The position numbers and the translations under genes were made by a program. Shown here piece by piece: positions 7,345 through 16,090 of a DNA stretch of 64,000 bases. How positions within the stretch are numbered: the stretch's first letter is position 1; every line of letters begins with the position of its first letter. Where the stretch lies: contig NZ_LGDW01000016.1 of assembly GCF_001280005.1 (NCBI RefSeq), positions 37,170 to 101,169 on the forward strand, in the 5' to 3' direction. The stretch is from Streptomyces sp. NRRL WC-3618. GTDB taxonomy: Bacteria; Actinomycetota; Actinomycetes; Streptomycetales; Streptomycetaceae. Below the pieces are notes generated by a model that did no database searches, was not told where the DNA came from, and was given only the letters and a program-made list of their open reading frames with translations.

Positions 7345-8892
7345 GTGGCCCGGCGCCCCCTCCCCCGCATCCTGAGCAACGGCAGCGCACAGATCGCCCG
7401 GAGCCGGGATCTGGCCCGGACCGCGGCCGACAGCGCCACCGACGTCCTCCACCCGCTGATCACGATCAGCCGGGGTCTGCGCCGACTGGCCTCGGCCGGG
7501 CGGCGCAGATGGGCGGACACGCCCAAGGACAACCGCGGGCCACTGCTGTTCATGGTGGCCTCGATGATCCTGGTCGTGGCCCTCGTGCCGTACGGCCCGC
7601 TGCTCGCCGTCATCTCGGTGATGGCGGCAGCGGCCTGGCACGGCCGGGACCGCGCCCCGGCGGAGCCGGAAGGCCCCGACGAGACCCAGACCGAACGCCT
7701 CAAGTCCCTGTACGAGGCACTGGTGCCCTATTTCGCGAGCCCCGACGACCCCGACCCCCTCTACGCCCACGGCGGCGACTGGGAGAAGACCTTTCCCGCA
7801 TACGAGTTCGACGGCACCGGCCGCGTCTCGCACCTGACGGTGCGCTACCCGGCGTACTTCACCGACGGCGAGGCCGCCTCCCGCGCACGGATCGAGCAGC
7901 TGCTGCACGCCAAGTCGGGCCGTGGCCGGGAGTACCACTTCGCGTGGGACGAGGAGGGCAACGAGCTCTCGGTCACCGTCCTGCCGCCCCTCCCGACCGA
8001 CATCGCCGCGCAGCGCTTCGTCACGTCCCCCGGCGAGACGGTGCTCGGCTTCACCGACCCCACCGAGGTACAGCGCACGCTCCCCCTCAGCCATGGCGAG
8101 GAGCGGCGCGACGTCCCGCCGGTCGTCTGGCGCACCGGCCCCCGCTCCACCGAACCGCACCTCCTGGTGATGGGCGAGCCCGGCACCGGCACCACGACAC
8201 TCCTGCGCTCGATCGCCCTCCAGGCCCTCCAGTACGGCGATGTCGTGATCGTCGACGGCAACGGCACCGGCGAGTACGCGTGCCTGACCGGCCGGGACGG
8301 CGTACTGGCCATCGAGTGCGCCCCGGCCGGAGCCCTGGCGAGCCTCGAATGGGCCGCCCACGAAACGGAACGGCGGCTGATCGCGGCCAACCGGGCCCGC
8401 CAGGCCGGTCAGCCGCTCCCCGACGACACCCGACGCCCGCTCTGGCTCCTCCTCGACCGCCCCGGCGCCCTCGCCCACCTGGCCGCCGCCGACGGCCGCC
8501 CCGACCCCCAGTCCGCGCTCCAGGTCCCCCTGCGGCACGGCCGGGCGGCGAACGTCACGGTCGTGATCGCGGAACAGTTCGACAGCGCGGACACCCTGAG
8601 CGACGCCGTACGGCAGCACACACGCGCGCGTGTCGTCCTCGGGCCCGCTTCCCGCACCCAGCTGGAAGCGGTCCTGGGCGCGCCGCCGCACACGACACCG
8701 GTGCCGCTCATGCCCCCGGGCCGCGGCTACGCCCGGCTGGGCACCGGCCCGGTCCTCCGCCTCCAGGTCCCGGCCACCCCGGACCCCCACGACGACGCGA
8801 CGAGCGACGCGCAGCGCCAGGCGGTTCTGGAGTTGCTGCCGCCGAGGTCGGCCCAGGTACTGGTGAAGCAGGAACAGGAACCGGTGGCCTGA
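7345..8892 (+). CDS. sffA: septum-located FtsK/SpoIIIE-like protein SffA
   Basis: This 515-residue protein has a basic N-terminus, two predicted membrane segments (about 67-101), a linker, and a C-terminal FtsK/TraB-like NTPase fold. The P-loop reads GEPGTGTT at 277-284: the invariant Walker A lysine is replaced by Thr283. The Walker B-like stretch LWLLLDRP keeps Asp371 but has Arg in place of the catalytic Glu. Size and context match SffA of S. coelicolor, recruited to sporulation septa by SmeA. Whether it hydrolyses ATP is doubtful from these residues. It ends three bases before the convergent yczR gene. Confidence 0.88.
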   Translation: MARRPLPRILSNGSAQIARSRDLARTAADSATDVLHPLITISRGLRRLASAGRRRWADTPKDNRGPLLFMVASMILVVALVPYGPLLAVISVMAAAAWHGRDRAPAEPEGPDETQTERLKSLYEALVPYFASPDDPDPLYAHGGDWEKTFPAYEFDGTGRVSHLTVRYPAYFTDGEAASRARIEQLLHAKSGRGREYHFAWDEEGNELSVTVLPPLPTDIAAQRFVTSPGETVLGFTDPTEVQRTLPLSHGEERRDVPPVVWRTGPRSTEPHLLVMGEPGTGTTTLLRSIALQALQYGDVVIVDGNGTGEYACLTGRDGVLAIECAPAGALASLEWAAHETERRLIAANRARQAGQPLPDDTRRPLWLLLDRPGALAHLAAADGRPDPQSALQVPLRHGRAANVTVVIAEQFDSADTLSDAVRQHTRARVVLGPASRTQLEAVLGAPPHTTPVPLMPPGRGYARLGTGPVLRLQVPATPDPHDDATSDAQRQAVLELLPPRSAQVLVKQEQEPVA

Positions 8893-8895
8893 CGA

Positions 8896-10395
8896 TCAGG
8901 CCACGAACGTACGGGGGGACTCGGCGCCCCCCGACCCCCCGCTCGCCACGATCCGCGCGGCGGCGGCCAACCGGGCGGCCGCCTCGTCGGCCACCGCTCC
9001 CCCGACCGTGAACGGCAACCGCACATACCCCTCGAACGCGCCGTCGACCCCGAACCGCGGCCCCGACGGCACCCGCACCCCCACCCGTTCCCCCACCTCG
9101 GCGAGCCGTGAACCCGACAGCCCACCCGTACGGACCCACAGCGTGAGCCCGCCCCTGGGCACCGTGAACTCCCAGTCCGGCAGCTCCCGTCGTACCGCCG
9201 CGACCAGCGCGTCCCGGTTGTCCCGGGCCTGTTCCCGCCGCATCGCGACCGCCTCTTCCCAGCCACCCGTGCTCAGCAACCAGTTGATCGCCAGTTGTTC
9301 GAGTACGGGCGTGCCGAGGTCCGCGTAGGCGCGCGCGGCGACGAGGCTGCGGATCACGTCGGGAGCCGCCCGCACCCAGCCGATGCGCATCCCCGCCCAG
9401 AAGGCCTTGCTGGCCGAACCCACGGTGATGACCGTCGACCCGGCGGGGTCGAAACCGCACACCGGGCGGGGCATCTCGACCTCCGGCTCCAGCCACAGTT
9501 CGGTCATCGTCTCGTCGGCGACGAGCACCGTGCCCGCCGACCGGGCCGCGTCCACGAGTTGCCTGCGCTGGTCCTCGTCGGCGAGCGCGCCGGTGGGGTT
9601 GTGGAAGTCGGCGACGACGTACGCGATCCGGGGCGCGGCCTCACGCAGCACCTGGCGCCAGCGGTCCAGGTCCCAGCCGGCGAGCCCCTCGGCCATCGCG
9701 ACGGGCACGAGCCGGGCGCCCGCCTCCCGCATGAGCTGCAGGATGTTGGCGTACGAGGGCGACTCCACGGCGATGCGCTCGCCCCGGCCGGCGAACAGAT
9801 GACAGATCGCGTCGATGGCGCCCATGGCGCCGGTGGTCACCATGATCTGTTCGGGCATGGTGGGGATCCCGCGCGCGGTGTACCGCTCGGCGATCATCGC
9901 GCGCAGCGCGGGCAGACCGGCCGGGTAGTCGCCGTGCGTGTGCGCGTACGGGGGCAGTTCCTCCAGGGCGCCCTGGACGGCACGGGTGAGCCACGGCTCG
10001 GGCGCGGGCAGGGCCGCCGTACCGAGGTCGATCACCGAGCCGAGGGCCTCGGGGGGCAGGGGTTCGAGCCCGCGCGCGGGAAGTGGGTTACCCGCGGGTA
10101 CGGCGGTCCAGCTGCCCGCGCCGCGCCGGGACTCCAGGAAGCCTTCGGCGCGCAATGCCTCGTAGGCGGCGGCGACCGTGGTGCGGCTGACGGAGAGGGA
10201 GAGGGCAAGTTCGCGTTCGGCGGGCAGCCGGGCGGCGACCGGCACCCTGCCCTCCAGCACCAGCAGCCGAATGCCGTCGGCGAGTGAACGGTAGGCGGGC
10301 GGGCGGCGGGTGCCGGGCCCCGCGGGGCGGTCCTGCTGGGAGGTGAGCAGCCGGGCGAGCTGCGCGGTACCCACCGCCGAAGTCCACTGCACCAT
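8896..10395 (-). CDS. yczR: MocR-family regulator of the YczR type (GntR helix-turn-helix plus aminotransferase fold)
   Basis: This 499-residue protein has a GntR winged helix (about 34-100, with RLPAERELALSLSVSRTTVAAAYEAL) fused to a fold-type I aminotransferase domain. The pyridoxal phosphate lysine is Lys330 in GSASKAFWAGMRIGW; HNPTG (265-269) and Asp294 are also present. MocR proteins bind PLP or an amino-acid adduct and act as regulators. The divergent neighbour is a YczE-type membrane protein, the pairing that defines the YczR subgroup, so it probably controls yczE and itself from the 99-bp gap. The ATG at 10395 is chosen because AAGGTGG lies ten bases upstream. Confidence 0.88.
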   Translation of the reverse strand: MVQWTSAVGTAQLARLLTSQQDRPAGPGTRRPPAYRSLADGIRLLVLEGRVPVAARLPAERELALSLSVSRTTVAAAYEALRAEGFLESRRGAGSWTAVPAGNPLPARGLEPLPPEALGSVIDLGTAALPAPEPWLTRAVQGALEELPPYAHTHGDYPAGLPALRAMIAERYTARGIPTMPEQIMVTTGAMGAIDAICHLFAGRGERIAVESPSYANILQLMREAGARLVPVAMAEGLAGWDLDRWRQVLREAAPRIAYVVADFHNPTGALADEDQRRQLVDAARSAGTVLVADETMTELWLEPEVEMPRPVCGFDPAGSTVITVGSASKAFWAGMRIGWVRAAPDVIRSLVAARAYADLGTPVLEQLAINWLLSTGGWEEAVAMRREQARDNRDALVAAVRRELPDWEFTVPRGGLTLWVRTGGLSGSRLAEVGERVGVRVPSGPRFGVDGAFEGYVRLPFTVGGAVADEAAARLAAAARIVASGGSGGAESPRTFVA

Positions 10396-10494
10396 GCAGA
10401 TCAGTCCACCTTCCCCGAATTGGCCATGGATGCGATCCGATCCCGAGCCACAGGGTGTCATGTGCCAGGCCACTACCACCACAGGGGGCAGCTC
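10396..10494. promoter_or_regulatory. yczR-yczE divergent control region
   Basis: This 99-bp gap between divergent genes should carry both promoters and the YczR operator. Visible elements are the palindrome TGGCCA (10421-10426), overlapping CCATGG, and a short tandem GATCCGATCC around 10434-10443. No element is strong enough to name as the operator. Confidence 0.45.
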
Positions 10495-11157
10495 GTGAGT
10501 TCGTTGTCAGCGCCGGATCGTCTCGGCAGACGGTTGGTCCAGCTCTACACCGGTCTCGCCCTGTACGGCGCCAGCTCGGCCCTGCTCGTCGAGTCGGGCC
10601 TCGGCCTGGAGCCCTGGAACGTGCTGCACCAGGGGCTGGCCGAACTGACCGGCCTGACGATCGGCGTCGTGTCGATCTTCGTGGGCGCCGCCGTGCTGCT
10701 TCTGTGGATCCCGCTGCGCCAGCGCCCGGGTCTCGGCACGGTCTCGAACGTCTTCGTCGTCGGTCTCGCCATGGACGGCACGCTCGCCCTGGTCCCCGGC
10801 ACACACGGCCTCACGGCCCGCGTCGCGCTCCTGGTGGCGGGCATCGTCCTCAACGGCGTGGCCACCGGCCTGTACATCGCGGCGAGCTTCGGCCCGGGCC
10901 CGCGCGACGGCCTGATGACGGGCCTGCACCGGCGCACCGGCCGCTCGATCCGGCTCGTCCGTACCGCGATCGAGCTGGCGGTGGTCGCGACGGGCTTCGC
11001 CCTGGGCGGCACGGTGGGGATCGGCACGGTGCTGTACGCGGTGGCCATCGGACCACTGGCCCAGCTGTTCCTTCGGGTGTTCGCCGCCCCGGCGGCATCG
11101 GACGGCAGCACGGCCGTTGCCACCGGTCAACCGGAAGAAGCCATACTGCGACCGTGA
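10495..11157 (+). CDS. yczE: YczE-type integral membrane protein
   Basis: This 220-residue protein has five hydrophobic segments and belongs to the YczE/YitT-like family, with YGASSALLVESGLGLEPWNVL near the N-terminus and SFGPGPRDGLMTGL mid-protein. Function is unknown; members often lie next to MocR regulators, as here. The GTG at 10495 is chosen because an AGGGGG ribosome binding site lies about six bases upstream. Its stop overlaps the GTG of the next gene as GTGA, so the phosphodiesterase is translationally coupled to it. Confidence 0.85.
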   Translation: MSSLSAPDRLGRRLVQLYTGLALYGASSALLVESGLGLEPWNVLHQGLAELTGLTIGVVSIFVGAAVLLLWIPLRQRPGLGTVSNVFVVGLAMDGTLALVPGTHGLTARVALLVAGIVLNGVATGLYIAASFGPGPRDGLMTGLHRRTGRSIRLVRTAIELAVVATGFALGGTVGIGTVLYAVAIGPLAQLFLRVFAAPAASDGSTAVATGQPEEAILRP

Positions 11158-11921
11158 CCACGCGGATACGTCATCCCTACCTCGACCATCCCGGCCCGAT
11201 CCCCTTCGCCCACCGGGGCGGAGCCGCGACCGGGCTCGAGAACACGATGCTCCAGTTCCAGCAGGCCTCCGACGCGGGCTACCGCTACATGGAGGCCGAC
11301 GTGCAGTGCACGGCGGACGGAAAACTCGTCACCTTCCACGACTCGACGCTGGACCGGGTGACGGACGCCAGCGGCCGGATCGCGGACCTCCCGTGGTCCG
11401 ACGTGCGGCAAGCGCGCGTGCGGGGCAGCGAGCCGGTGCCCCTGTTTGAGGACCTGCTCGAGGCCCTCCCCGAGGCGCGCTGGAACATCGAACTCAAGTC
11501 CGACTCCGCACTGCTCCCGGTGCTGGACCTGATCGAGCGCAACGACTGCTGGGACCGGGTCTGTGTCGGTTCCTTCGACGAGGGACGGGTGGTGCGCGCC
11601 CAGCGGCTGGCCGGCCCGCGGCTGGCGACCTCGTACGGCGCCCGGGGCATCCTCGCCCTGCGGCTGCGCTCATGGGGCCTGCCGGCGGGGGTACGCGGAT
11701 CCGCGGTCGCCGCACAGGTTCCGGAGTCCCAGTCGGGCATCCCCGTGGTCGACCGGAGCTTCCTGCGCGCCGCCCACGCGCGCGGGCTGCACGTGCATGT
11801 GTGGACGGTCAACGATCCCGACCGGATGCACCGGCTTCTGGACCTGGGAGTCGATGGCATCATGACCGATCACATCGACACGTTGCGCAAGGTTCTGCAG
11901 GACCGGGGCACCTGGTCCTGA
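11154..11921 (+). CDS. glycerophosphodiester phosphodiesterase (GDPD family)
   Basis: This 255-residue protein has the GDPD hallmarks: AHRGG followed by LENTML (catalytic His and Arg, metal-binding Glu), EADVQCTADGKLVTFHDSTLDRVTD (catalytic His, metal ligands) and NIELKSD. These metal-dependent enzymes split glycerophosphodiesters into glycerol-3-phosphate and an alcohol. No signal peptide is seen, so it is likely cytosolic. The GTG start overlaps the yczE stop. A possible link with yczE and YczR in phospholipid turnover is inferred only from the operon. Confidence 0.9.
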   Translation: MTTRIRHPYLDHPGPIPFAHRGGAATGLENTMLQFQQASDAGYRYMEADVQCTADGKLVTFHDSTLDRVTDASGRIADLPWSDVRQARVRGSEPVPLFEDLLEALPEARWNIELKSDSALLPVLDLIERNDCWDRVCVGSFDEGRVVRAQRLAGPRLATSYGARGILALRLRSWGLPAGVRGSAVAAQVPESQSGIPVVDRSFLRAAHARGLHVHVWTVNDPDRMHRLLDLGVDGIMTDHIDTLRKVLQDRGTWS

Positions 11922-11964
11922 CTCCCCGCGCGCACCACCTCCACGGGGAAAGCGAGGGGCACGC

Positions 11965-13323
11965 GTGGGCACCGACACCGTGCGCGGCGAGACGGCCGAC
12001 GAGACCGCCGGGCGCCGCCGCGAGCAGCGCGGCTGGTACTTCTACGACTGGGCCTGCTCCGTCTACTCGACGAGCGTGCTCAGCGTGTTCTTGGGCCCCT
12101 ATCTGACGTCGGTCGCCAAGGCGGCGGCCGACCCGGACGGGTACGTGCATCCGCTGGGCATACCGGTCCGCGCCGGTTCGTTCTTCGCGTACTCGGTGTC
12201 CTTGTCGGTCATCGTGGCCGTGCTGGTCATGCCCCTGGTGGGCGCCGCCGCCGACCGCACCGGCCGCAAGAAGCACCTCCTGGCAACCGCCGCCTACGTG
12301 GGCGCCGCCGCGACGACGGGCATGTTCTTCCTGGACGGCGACCGCTATCTGCTCGGCGGGCTGCTGCTGGTCGTCGCGAACGCGGCCCAGTCCGTGTCGA
12401 TGATGCTCTACAACTCCTATCTCCCCCACATCGCCACGGTCGAGGAGCGCGACGCGGTCTCCTCGCGCGGCTGGGCGTTCGGTTACGCGGCGGGCTCCCT
12501 GGTCCTCGTCGCCAATCTGGTGCTGTACACGGCCCACGACTCCTTCGGCCTCTCGGAGGGCATGGCCGTCCGCATCTGTCTTTCCTCGGCGGGCCTGTGG
12601 TGGGGCGCCTTCACCCTCGTACCGCTGCGCAGGCTCCGCGACCGCCGGGCCACCGCCGAGGAGGGCGTGCGGGAGGCCACCTCCCCGGGCCTCAGGCAGC
12701 TCGCGGCGACGGTCCGCGACATGCGCCGCCATCCGCTCACTCTCGCCTTCCTGCTCGCCTACCTCGTCTACAACGACGGCATCCAGACCGTGATCTCCCA
12801 GGCGTCGGTGTACGGCTCGGAGGAGCTCGGGCTCGGCCAGTCCACCCTCATCGGGGCGATTCTGCTGGTGCAGGTGCTGGCGGTGGCGGGCGCACTGGGG
12901 ATGGGCCGGCTGGCCCGCTCGTACGGGGCCAAGCGGACGATTCTCGGATCGCTGGTGGCGTGGACGGTGACACTGGCGGCGGGGTATTTCCTGCCGGCCG
13001 GCGCGCCCGTCTGGTTCTTCGTCCTGGCCTCCGGGATCGGCCTGGTCCTCGGCGGCAGCCAGGCTCTGTCCCGGTCCCTGTTCTCCCATCTGGTGCCGCC
13101 CGGCAAAGAGGCCGAATACTTCTCGGCGTACGAGATGAGCGACCGCGGCATGAGCTGGCTCGGCCCGCTTCTGTTCGGGATCACCTACCAGCTGACCGGA
13201 AGCTACCGGGACGCGATCATCTCGCTCGTGGCCTTCTTCGTCATCGGGTTCGCGCTGCTGGCGAGGGTCCCGGTGGAGCGGGCGATTCGCGACGCGGGCA
13301 ATCCCGTTCCCGAAAAGATTTAG
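11965..13323 (+). CDS. UMF1/Atg22-like major facilitator transporter
   Basis: This 452-residue protein has about twelve membrane segments and the N-terminal WYFYDWACSVYSTSVLSVFLGPYL stretch typical of the UMF1 (Atg22-like) MFS family. GAAADRTGRKK resembles the MFS loop 2-3 motif. In yeast Atg22 exports amino acids from the vacuole; bacterial substrates are unknown. The GTG start is preceded by GAGGGG seven bases upstream. It follows the GDPD gene by 43 bp and may share its transcript. Confidence 0.85.
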   Translation: MGTDTVRGETADETAGRRREQRGWYFYDWACSVYSTSVLSVFLGPYLTSVAKAAADPDGYVHPLGIPVRAGSFFAYSVSLSVIVAVLVMPLVGAAADRTGRKKHLLATAAYVGAAATTGMFFLDGDRYLLGGLLLVVANAAQSVSMMLYNSYLPHIATVEERDAVSSRGWAFGYAAGSLVLVANLVLYTAHDSFGLSEGMAVRICLSSAGLWWGAFTLVPLRRLRDRRATAEEGVREATSPGLRQLAATVRDMRRHPLTLAFLLAYLVYNDGIQTVISQASVYGSEELGLGQSTLIGAILLVQVLAVAGALGMGRLARSYGAKRTILGSLVAWTVTLAAGYFLPAGAPVWFFVLASGIGLVLGGSQALSRSLFSHLVPPGKEAEYFSAYEMSDRGMSWLGPLLFGITYQLTGSYRDAIISLVAFFVIGFALLARVPVERAIRDAGNPVPEKI

Positions 13324-13503
13324 CATCCGTGGCCAAAGAGCGGTAGTGTACGCCGTTGGCCTGCCAGGCGGACCGTTACTGCGCGTCAAAGATGACGAAT
13401 CGCTGGGTGATATCTGCTTGCAGATGTGACAAAACGGGCGCTGGTGGGTACAACAAGGGGCGGCTACGACGGCGACGCATGACCCGAAACGGGACACGGG
13501 ACG

Positions 13504-13529
13504 GGAATCTTTACCGCCGACCGGACGTT
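13504..13529 (+). promoter_or_regulatory. sigma-R promoter of rbpA
   Basis: GGAAT at 13504-13508 is followed after exactly 18 bases by GTT at 13527-13529. This is the consensus GGAAT-N18-GTT recognised by sigma-R, the disulphide-stress sigma factor of Streptomyces. It lies 61 bp before the rbpA start. rbpA is an established sigma-R target in S. coelicolor, so position and motif agree. Transcription should start about seven bases downstream of GTT. Additional housekeeping promoters in 13324-13500 are likely but not resolved. Confidence 0.88.
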
Positions 13530-13590
13530 GACCGGATGACGACGACAGCGACACCTGTCCTGTGGGCGACAAGCCCGGGAGGCACGATTC

Positions 13591-13965
13591 ATGAGTGAGC
13601 GAGCTCTTCGCGGCACACGCCTCGTAGTGACCAGCTATGAGACGGACCGCGGCATCGACCTGGCTCCGCGCCAGGCCGTGGAGTACGCATGCGAGAAGGG
13701 GCATCGGTTTGAGATGCCCTTCTCGGTGGAGGCCGAAATTCCGCCGGAGTGGGAGTGCAAGGTCTGTGGGGCCCAGGCGCTTCTCGTGGACGGCGACGGC
13801 CCTGAGGAGAAGAAGGCCAAGCCCGCGCGTACGCATTGGGACATGCTGATGGAGCGGCGCACCCGAGAGGAACTCGAAGAGGTCCTCGAGGAGCGACTGG
13901 CCGTACTCCGCTCCGGAGCGATGAACATCGCGGTACATCCGAGGGACAGCCGCAAGTCCGCGTAG
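13591..13965 (+). CDS. rbpA: RNA polymerase-binding protein RbpA
   Basis: This 124-residue protein matches RbpA, the actinobacterial RNA polymerase-binding protein that stabilises the housekeeping holoenzyme and open complexes. The zinc-binding residues are in the expected places: Cys34, His38, Cys56 and Cys59. The C-terminal sigma-interacting part (THWDMLMERRTREELEEVLEERLAVLR) is intact. The ATG follows a weak GGAGG-like site. A perfect sigma-R promoter lies upstream, linking it to thiol-oxidative stress. It converges on fxsA. Confidence 0.97.
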   Translation: MSERALRGTRLVVTSYETDRGIDLAPRQAVEYACEKGHRFEMPFSVEAEIPPEWECKVCGAQALLVDGDGPEEKKAKPARTHWDMLMERRTREELEEVLEERLAVLRSGAMNIAVHPRDSRKSA

Positions 13966-14082
13966 TCCTTCACAGGGCTGGGCGGCATACAACGCACGCG
14001 TGACACCGCGGGTGCCGTACGTGAGGTCTGCGTACGGTGCTTGCGGTTTTGCGTTTTCCGGGCGGTGAGTGCGGGTTGCGGT

Positions 14083-14149
14083 ACCTGGGGGCAGCGCCGC
14101 CAGACCCCCCATCGCCCTCACGGGCTCGTCCTCAAACGCCGGACGGGCT
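14083..14149 (-). repeat. dispersed intergenic repeat, family A, single copy
   Basis: Read on the minus strand this segment contains TCCGGCGTTTGAGGACGAGC followed by a G-rich stretch and a GCCCCCAGG end. The same string appears at 44831-44894. It lies between convergent rbpA and fxsA and just touches the fxsA stop codon. Such elements are very common between Streptomyces genes. A weak stem (TGGGGG with CCCCCA) could help termination. Confidence 0.75.
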
Positions 14150-14699
14150 AATTGCTGGTGCCCTCATCCCTGACGACCTCGCCCTGGACCACCTTGCCGT
14201 CCGGGCGGCGGATCCTCGCCTGCTGGAAGGCGTCGCCCAGGGTGCCGGGGGTCGCCTCGCGCAGTTTGCGTTCGAAGGTGCGTTCCGCGTAGCGGCTGAT
14301 CGCCTTCTGCAGCGGGGGGATCAGCAGGAGCAGGCCCACGGCGTCCGAGATCAGGCCCGGCAGCATCAGCAGCAGACCGCCGAGCATCAGCAGGCCGTTG
14401 CCCTCACTGCCACCGGGGCGGGCCGTGCCCACCGCGGGCATGTCGCTCTGCTGCTGTTGCAGCGTCTCGGTGAGATTGCGGAAGGCTCGACGGCCGGCCC
14501 GCTTGATGACCACCGAGCCGAGCACGAACCCGGCGACCAGGAGCAGGAAGACCAGGAAGCCGCTCGCCGCGCCGGCGACCATGGTCAGCAGCCAGATCTC
14601 CAGCACCAGCCAGGCGGCGACGCCCAGCGGCAGGAACGTGCGCAGCCGGGAACGCCGCGGCCGGGCGGGGTACGTAGGGGTCGGTGCGCCAGTCGTCAT
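14148..14699 (-). CDS. fxsA: FxsA-family cytoplasmic membrane protein
   Basis: This 183-residue protein has the FxsA core: LVLEIWLLTMVAGAASG, a second hydrophobic segment around LVAGFVLGSVVIKRAG, and NGLLMLGGLLLMLPGLISDAVGLLLLIPP. E. coli FxsA suppresses F exclusion of phage T7 when overproduced; the normal role is unknown. The ATG at 14699 has a modest upstream site. It sits between rbpA (convergent) and ppm1 (same strand). Confidence 0.9.
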   Translation of the reverse strand: MTTGAPTPTYPARPRRSRLRTFLPLGVAAWLVLEIWLLTMVAGAASGFLVFLLLVAGFVLGSVVIKRAGRRAFRNLTETLQQQQSDMPAVGTARPGGSEGNGLLMLGGLLLMLPGLISDAVGLLLLIPPLQKAISRYAERTFERKLREATPGTLGDAFQQARIRRPDGKVVQGEVVRDEGTSN

Positions 14700-14759
14700 G
14701 CGTCCAGTGTGCCTGGGCCAGGCTCAGCACAGGATAAGAGGATGATCAACAGGGCGCTG

Positions 14760-15554
14760 CTATGGCTTCATGGTCCTGCCGCGGGCCTTGTTCACTCGCT
14801 CCACCACGCCCCAGGTCGTGACCCGCCACAGCGCCTCGACCAGGATGTCGCGGCTCATCTTGGAATCGCCGTGCTCGCGCTCGACGAAGGTGATGGGCAC
14901 CTCGACCACGTGATAGCCGGCCCTGATCGCGCGGCGGGCCAGGTCGACCTGGAAGCAGTAGCCCTGGGAGGCGACCTCGTCGAGGCCCAGGCCTTCGAGG
15001 GTCTCGCGACGGAAAGCCCGGTAGCCGCCGGTGACGTCCCGGAGGGGGACGTCGAGCAGGACGCGTGAGTAGAGGCTGCCGCCTCGCGAGATGAACTCGC
15101 GGGACTTGGGCCAGTTGACCACCCGGCCGCCGGGCACCCAGCGGGAGCCGAGGACCAGGTCGGCGCCCTTGAGGGCGGTCAGCAGACGGGGCAGTTCCTC
15201 GGGCTGGTGGGAGCCGTCGGCGTCCATCTCGATCAGGACGCCGAAGCCGTTCTCCATGCCCCACTCGAAGCCCGCGAGGTAGGCGGCGCCGAGGCCCTCC
15301 TTGCCCTTGCGGTGCAGCACCTGGACCTGGTCGTCCTCGGCGGCCAGCTCGTCGGCGAGCTTGCCGGTGCCGTCGGGGCTGTTGTCGTCCGCCACCAGAA
15401 CATGGGCATCGGGGACCGCCTCGCGCACCCGGCCGACGATCTTCTTGATGTTCTCCGCCTCGTTGTAGGTCGGAATGATCACCAGAGCCGTGCCGAGCGG
15501 GCCGAACCGCCGCTGCTGGGCCTCTGCCGCGAGGGTCCCGTCGCCGTCGTTCAC
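14760..15554 (-). CDS. ppm1: polyprenol monophosphomannose synthase Ppm1
   Basis: This 264-residue GT2 enzyme has IIPTYNEAENI, the nucleotide-sugar site DDNSPDGTG, the metal-binding EMDADGSHQPEEL, and the DPM1-type GGYRAFRRETLEGL and VPITFVEREHGDSKMS. It transfers mannose from GDP-mannose to polyprenyl phosphate at the membrane, supplying the donor for protein O-mannosylation. The Streptomyces ortholog is required for glycoprotein formation and phiC31 infection. It lacks the acyltransferase domain fused to Ppm1 in some mycobacteria. The GTG at 15554 follows GAAGGGG; the upstream extension is unconserved. Confidence 0.93.
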   Translation of the reverse strand: MNDGDGTLAAEAQQRRFGPLGTALVIIPTYNEAENIKKIVGRVREAVPDAHVLVADDNSPDGTGKLADELAAEDDQVQVLHRKGKEGLGAAYLAGFEWGMENGFGVLIEMDADGSHQPEELPRLLTALKGADLVLGSRWVPGGRVVNWPKSREFISRGGSLYSRVLLDVPLRDVTGGYRAFRRETLEGLGLDEVASQGYCFQVDLARRAIRAGYHVVEVPITFVEREHGDSKMSRDILVEALWRVTTWGVVERVNKARGRTMKP

Positions 15555-16090
15555 TGCTGCCCCTTCAAGTCCGTACGGAGAAGTCCACCATAGTGGCCTC
15601 AGCCTGCGCCGACGGCTCGGCACGTTCGTACGGGGGTGTCGATTCGGCAAGAGGCGGGTAAGGGGGTCCGCTTCGCCACCCGTGGACGCTGCGGATCGGG
15701 GCCCGGTGCCCTTCGGGCCGACCTGGGACCCGCTGGCTGCGGGTCGACCGAGAGCCGTTGTCTACTGGACGTCCGGGCCCCACCCGGGTCGCACCTTGCC
15801 GACCCGGTGGAACGTTCCGCCGCCGTGGCTCGGGCGCTGAGCCTGGCTGCCAGTGACGGTGCGCCGGTGCGGCACACGGTCCCTGACCCAGCGGCGCTGC
15901 GGCGACTGCGCGGAGGTTCCCCGGTCGGGCGTCCGGTGGTGGACCCGGCAGAACCTACCGGCCGACTGACGTCAGCTGTCAACAGCGGCTTGACCTGCGG
16001 TTCTTTTCCCAATGGCCTGGTCAGCGCCGAGGAGACGCAGGTCGCGCGACGGCGTGCCGCCGTCGATCCGTACCCCGCCGCCCGGGGAGA
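15555..16090. other. 536-bp stretch with no convincing gene
   Basis: Both flanking genes are on the minus strand, so this is the ppm1 upstream region plus the end of the amidohydrolase transcript. Open frames cross it on both strands, but their third codon positions lack the strong GC preference of real genes here and no family is recognisable. It holds the 10-bp palindrome GGAACGTTCC (15809-15818) and CTGACGTCAG near 15966. A ppm1 promoter around TATGGT (minus strand, close to 15590) is possible. Confidence 0.5.

Noticed and set aside
7113..8892. Conjugative element (AICE) transfer genes, because a TraB/FtsK-like gene follows a small membrane protein
   Set aside because: Order and size match chromosomal smeA-sffA, flanking genes are core, and no integrase, excisionase, replication gene or attachment repeat is visible.
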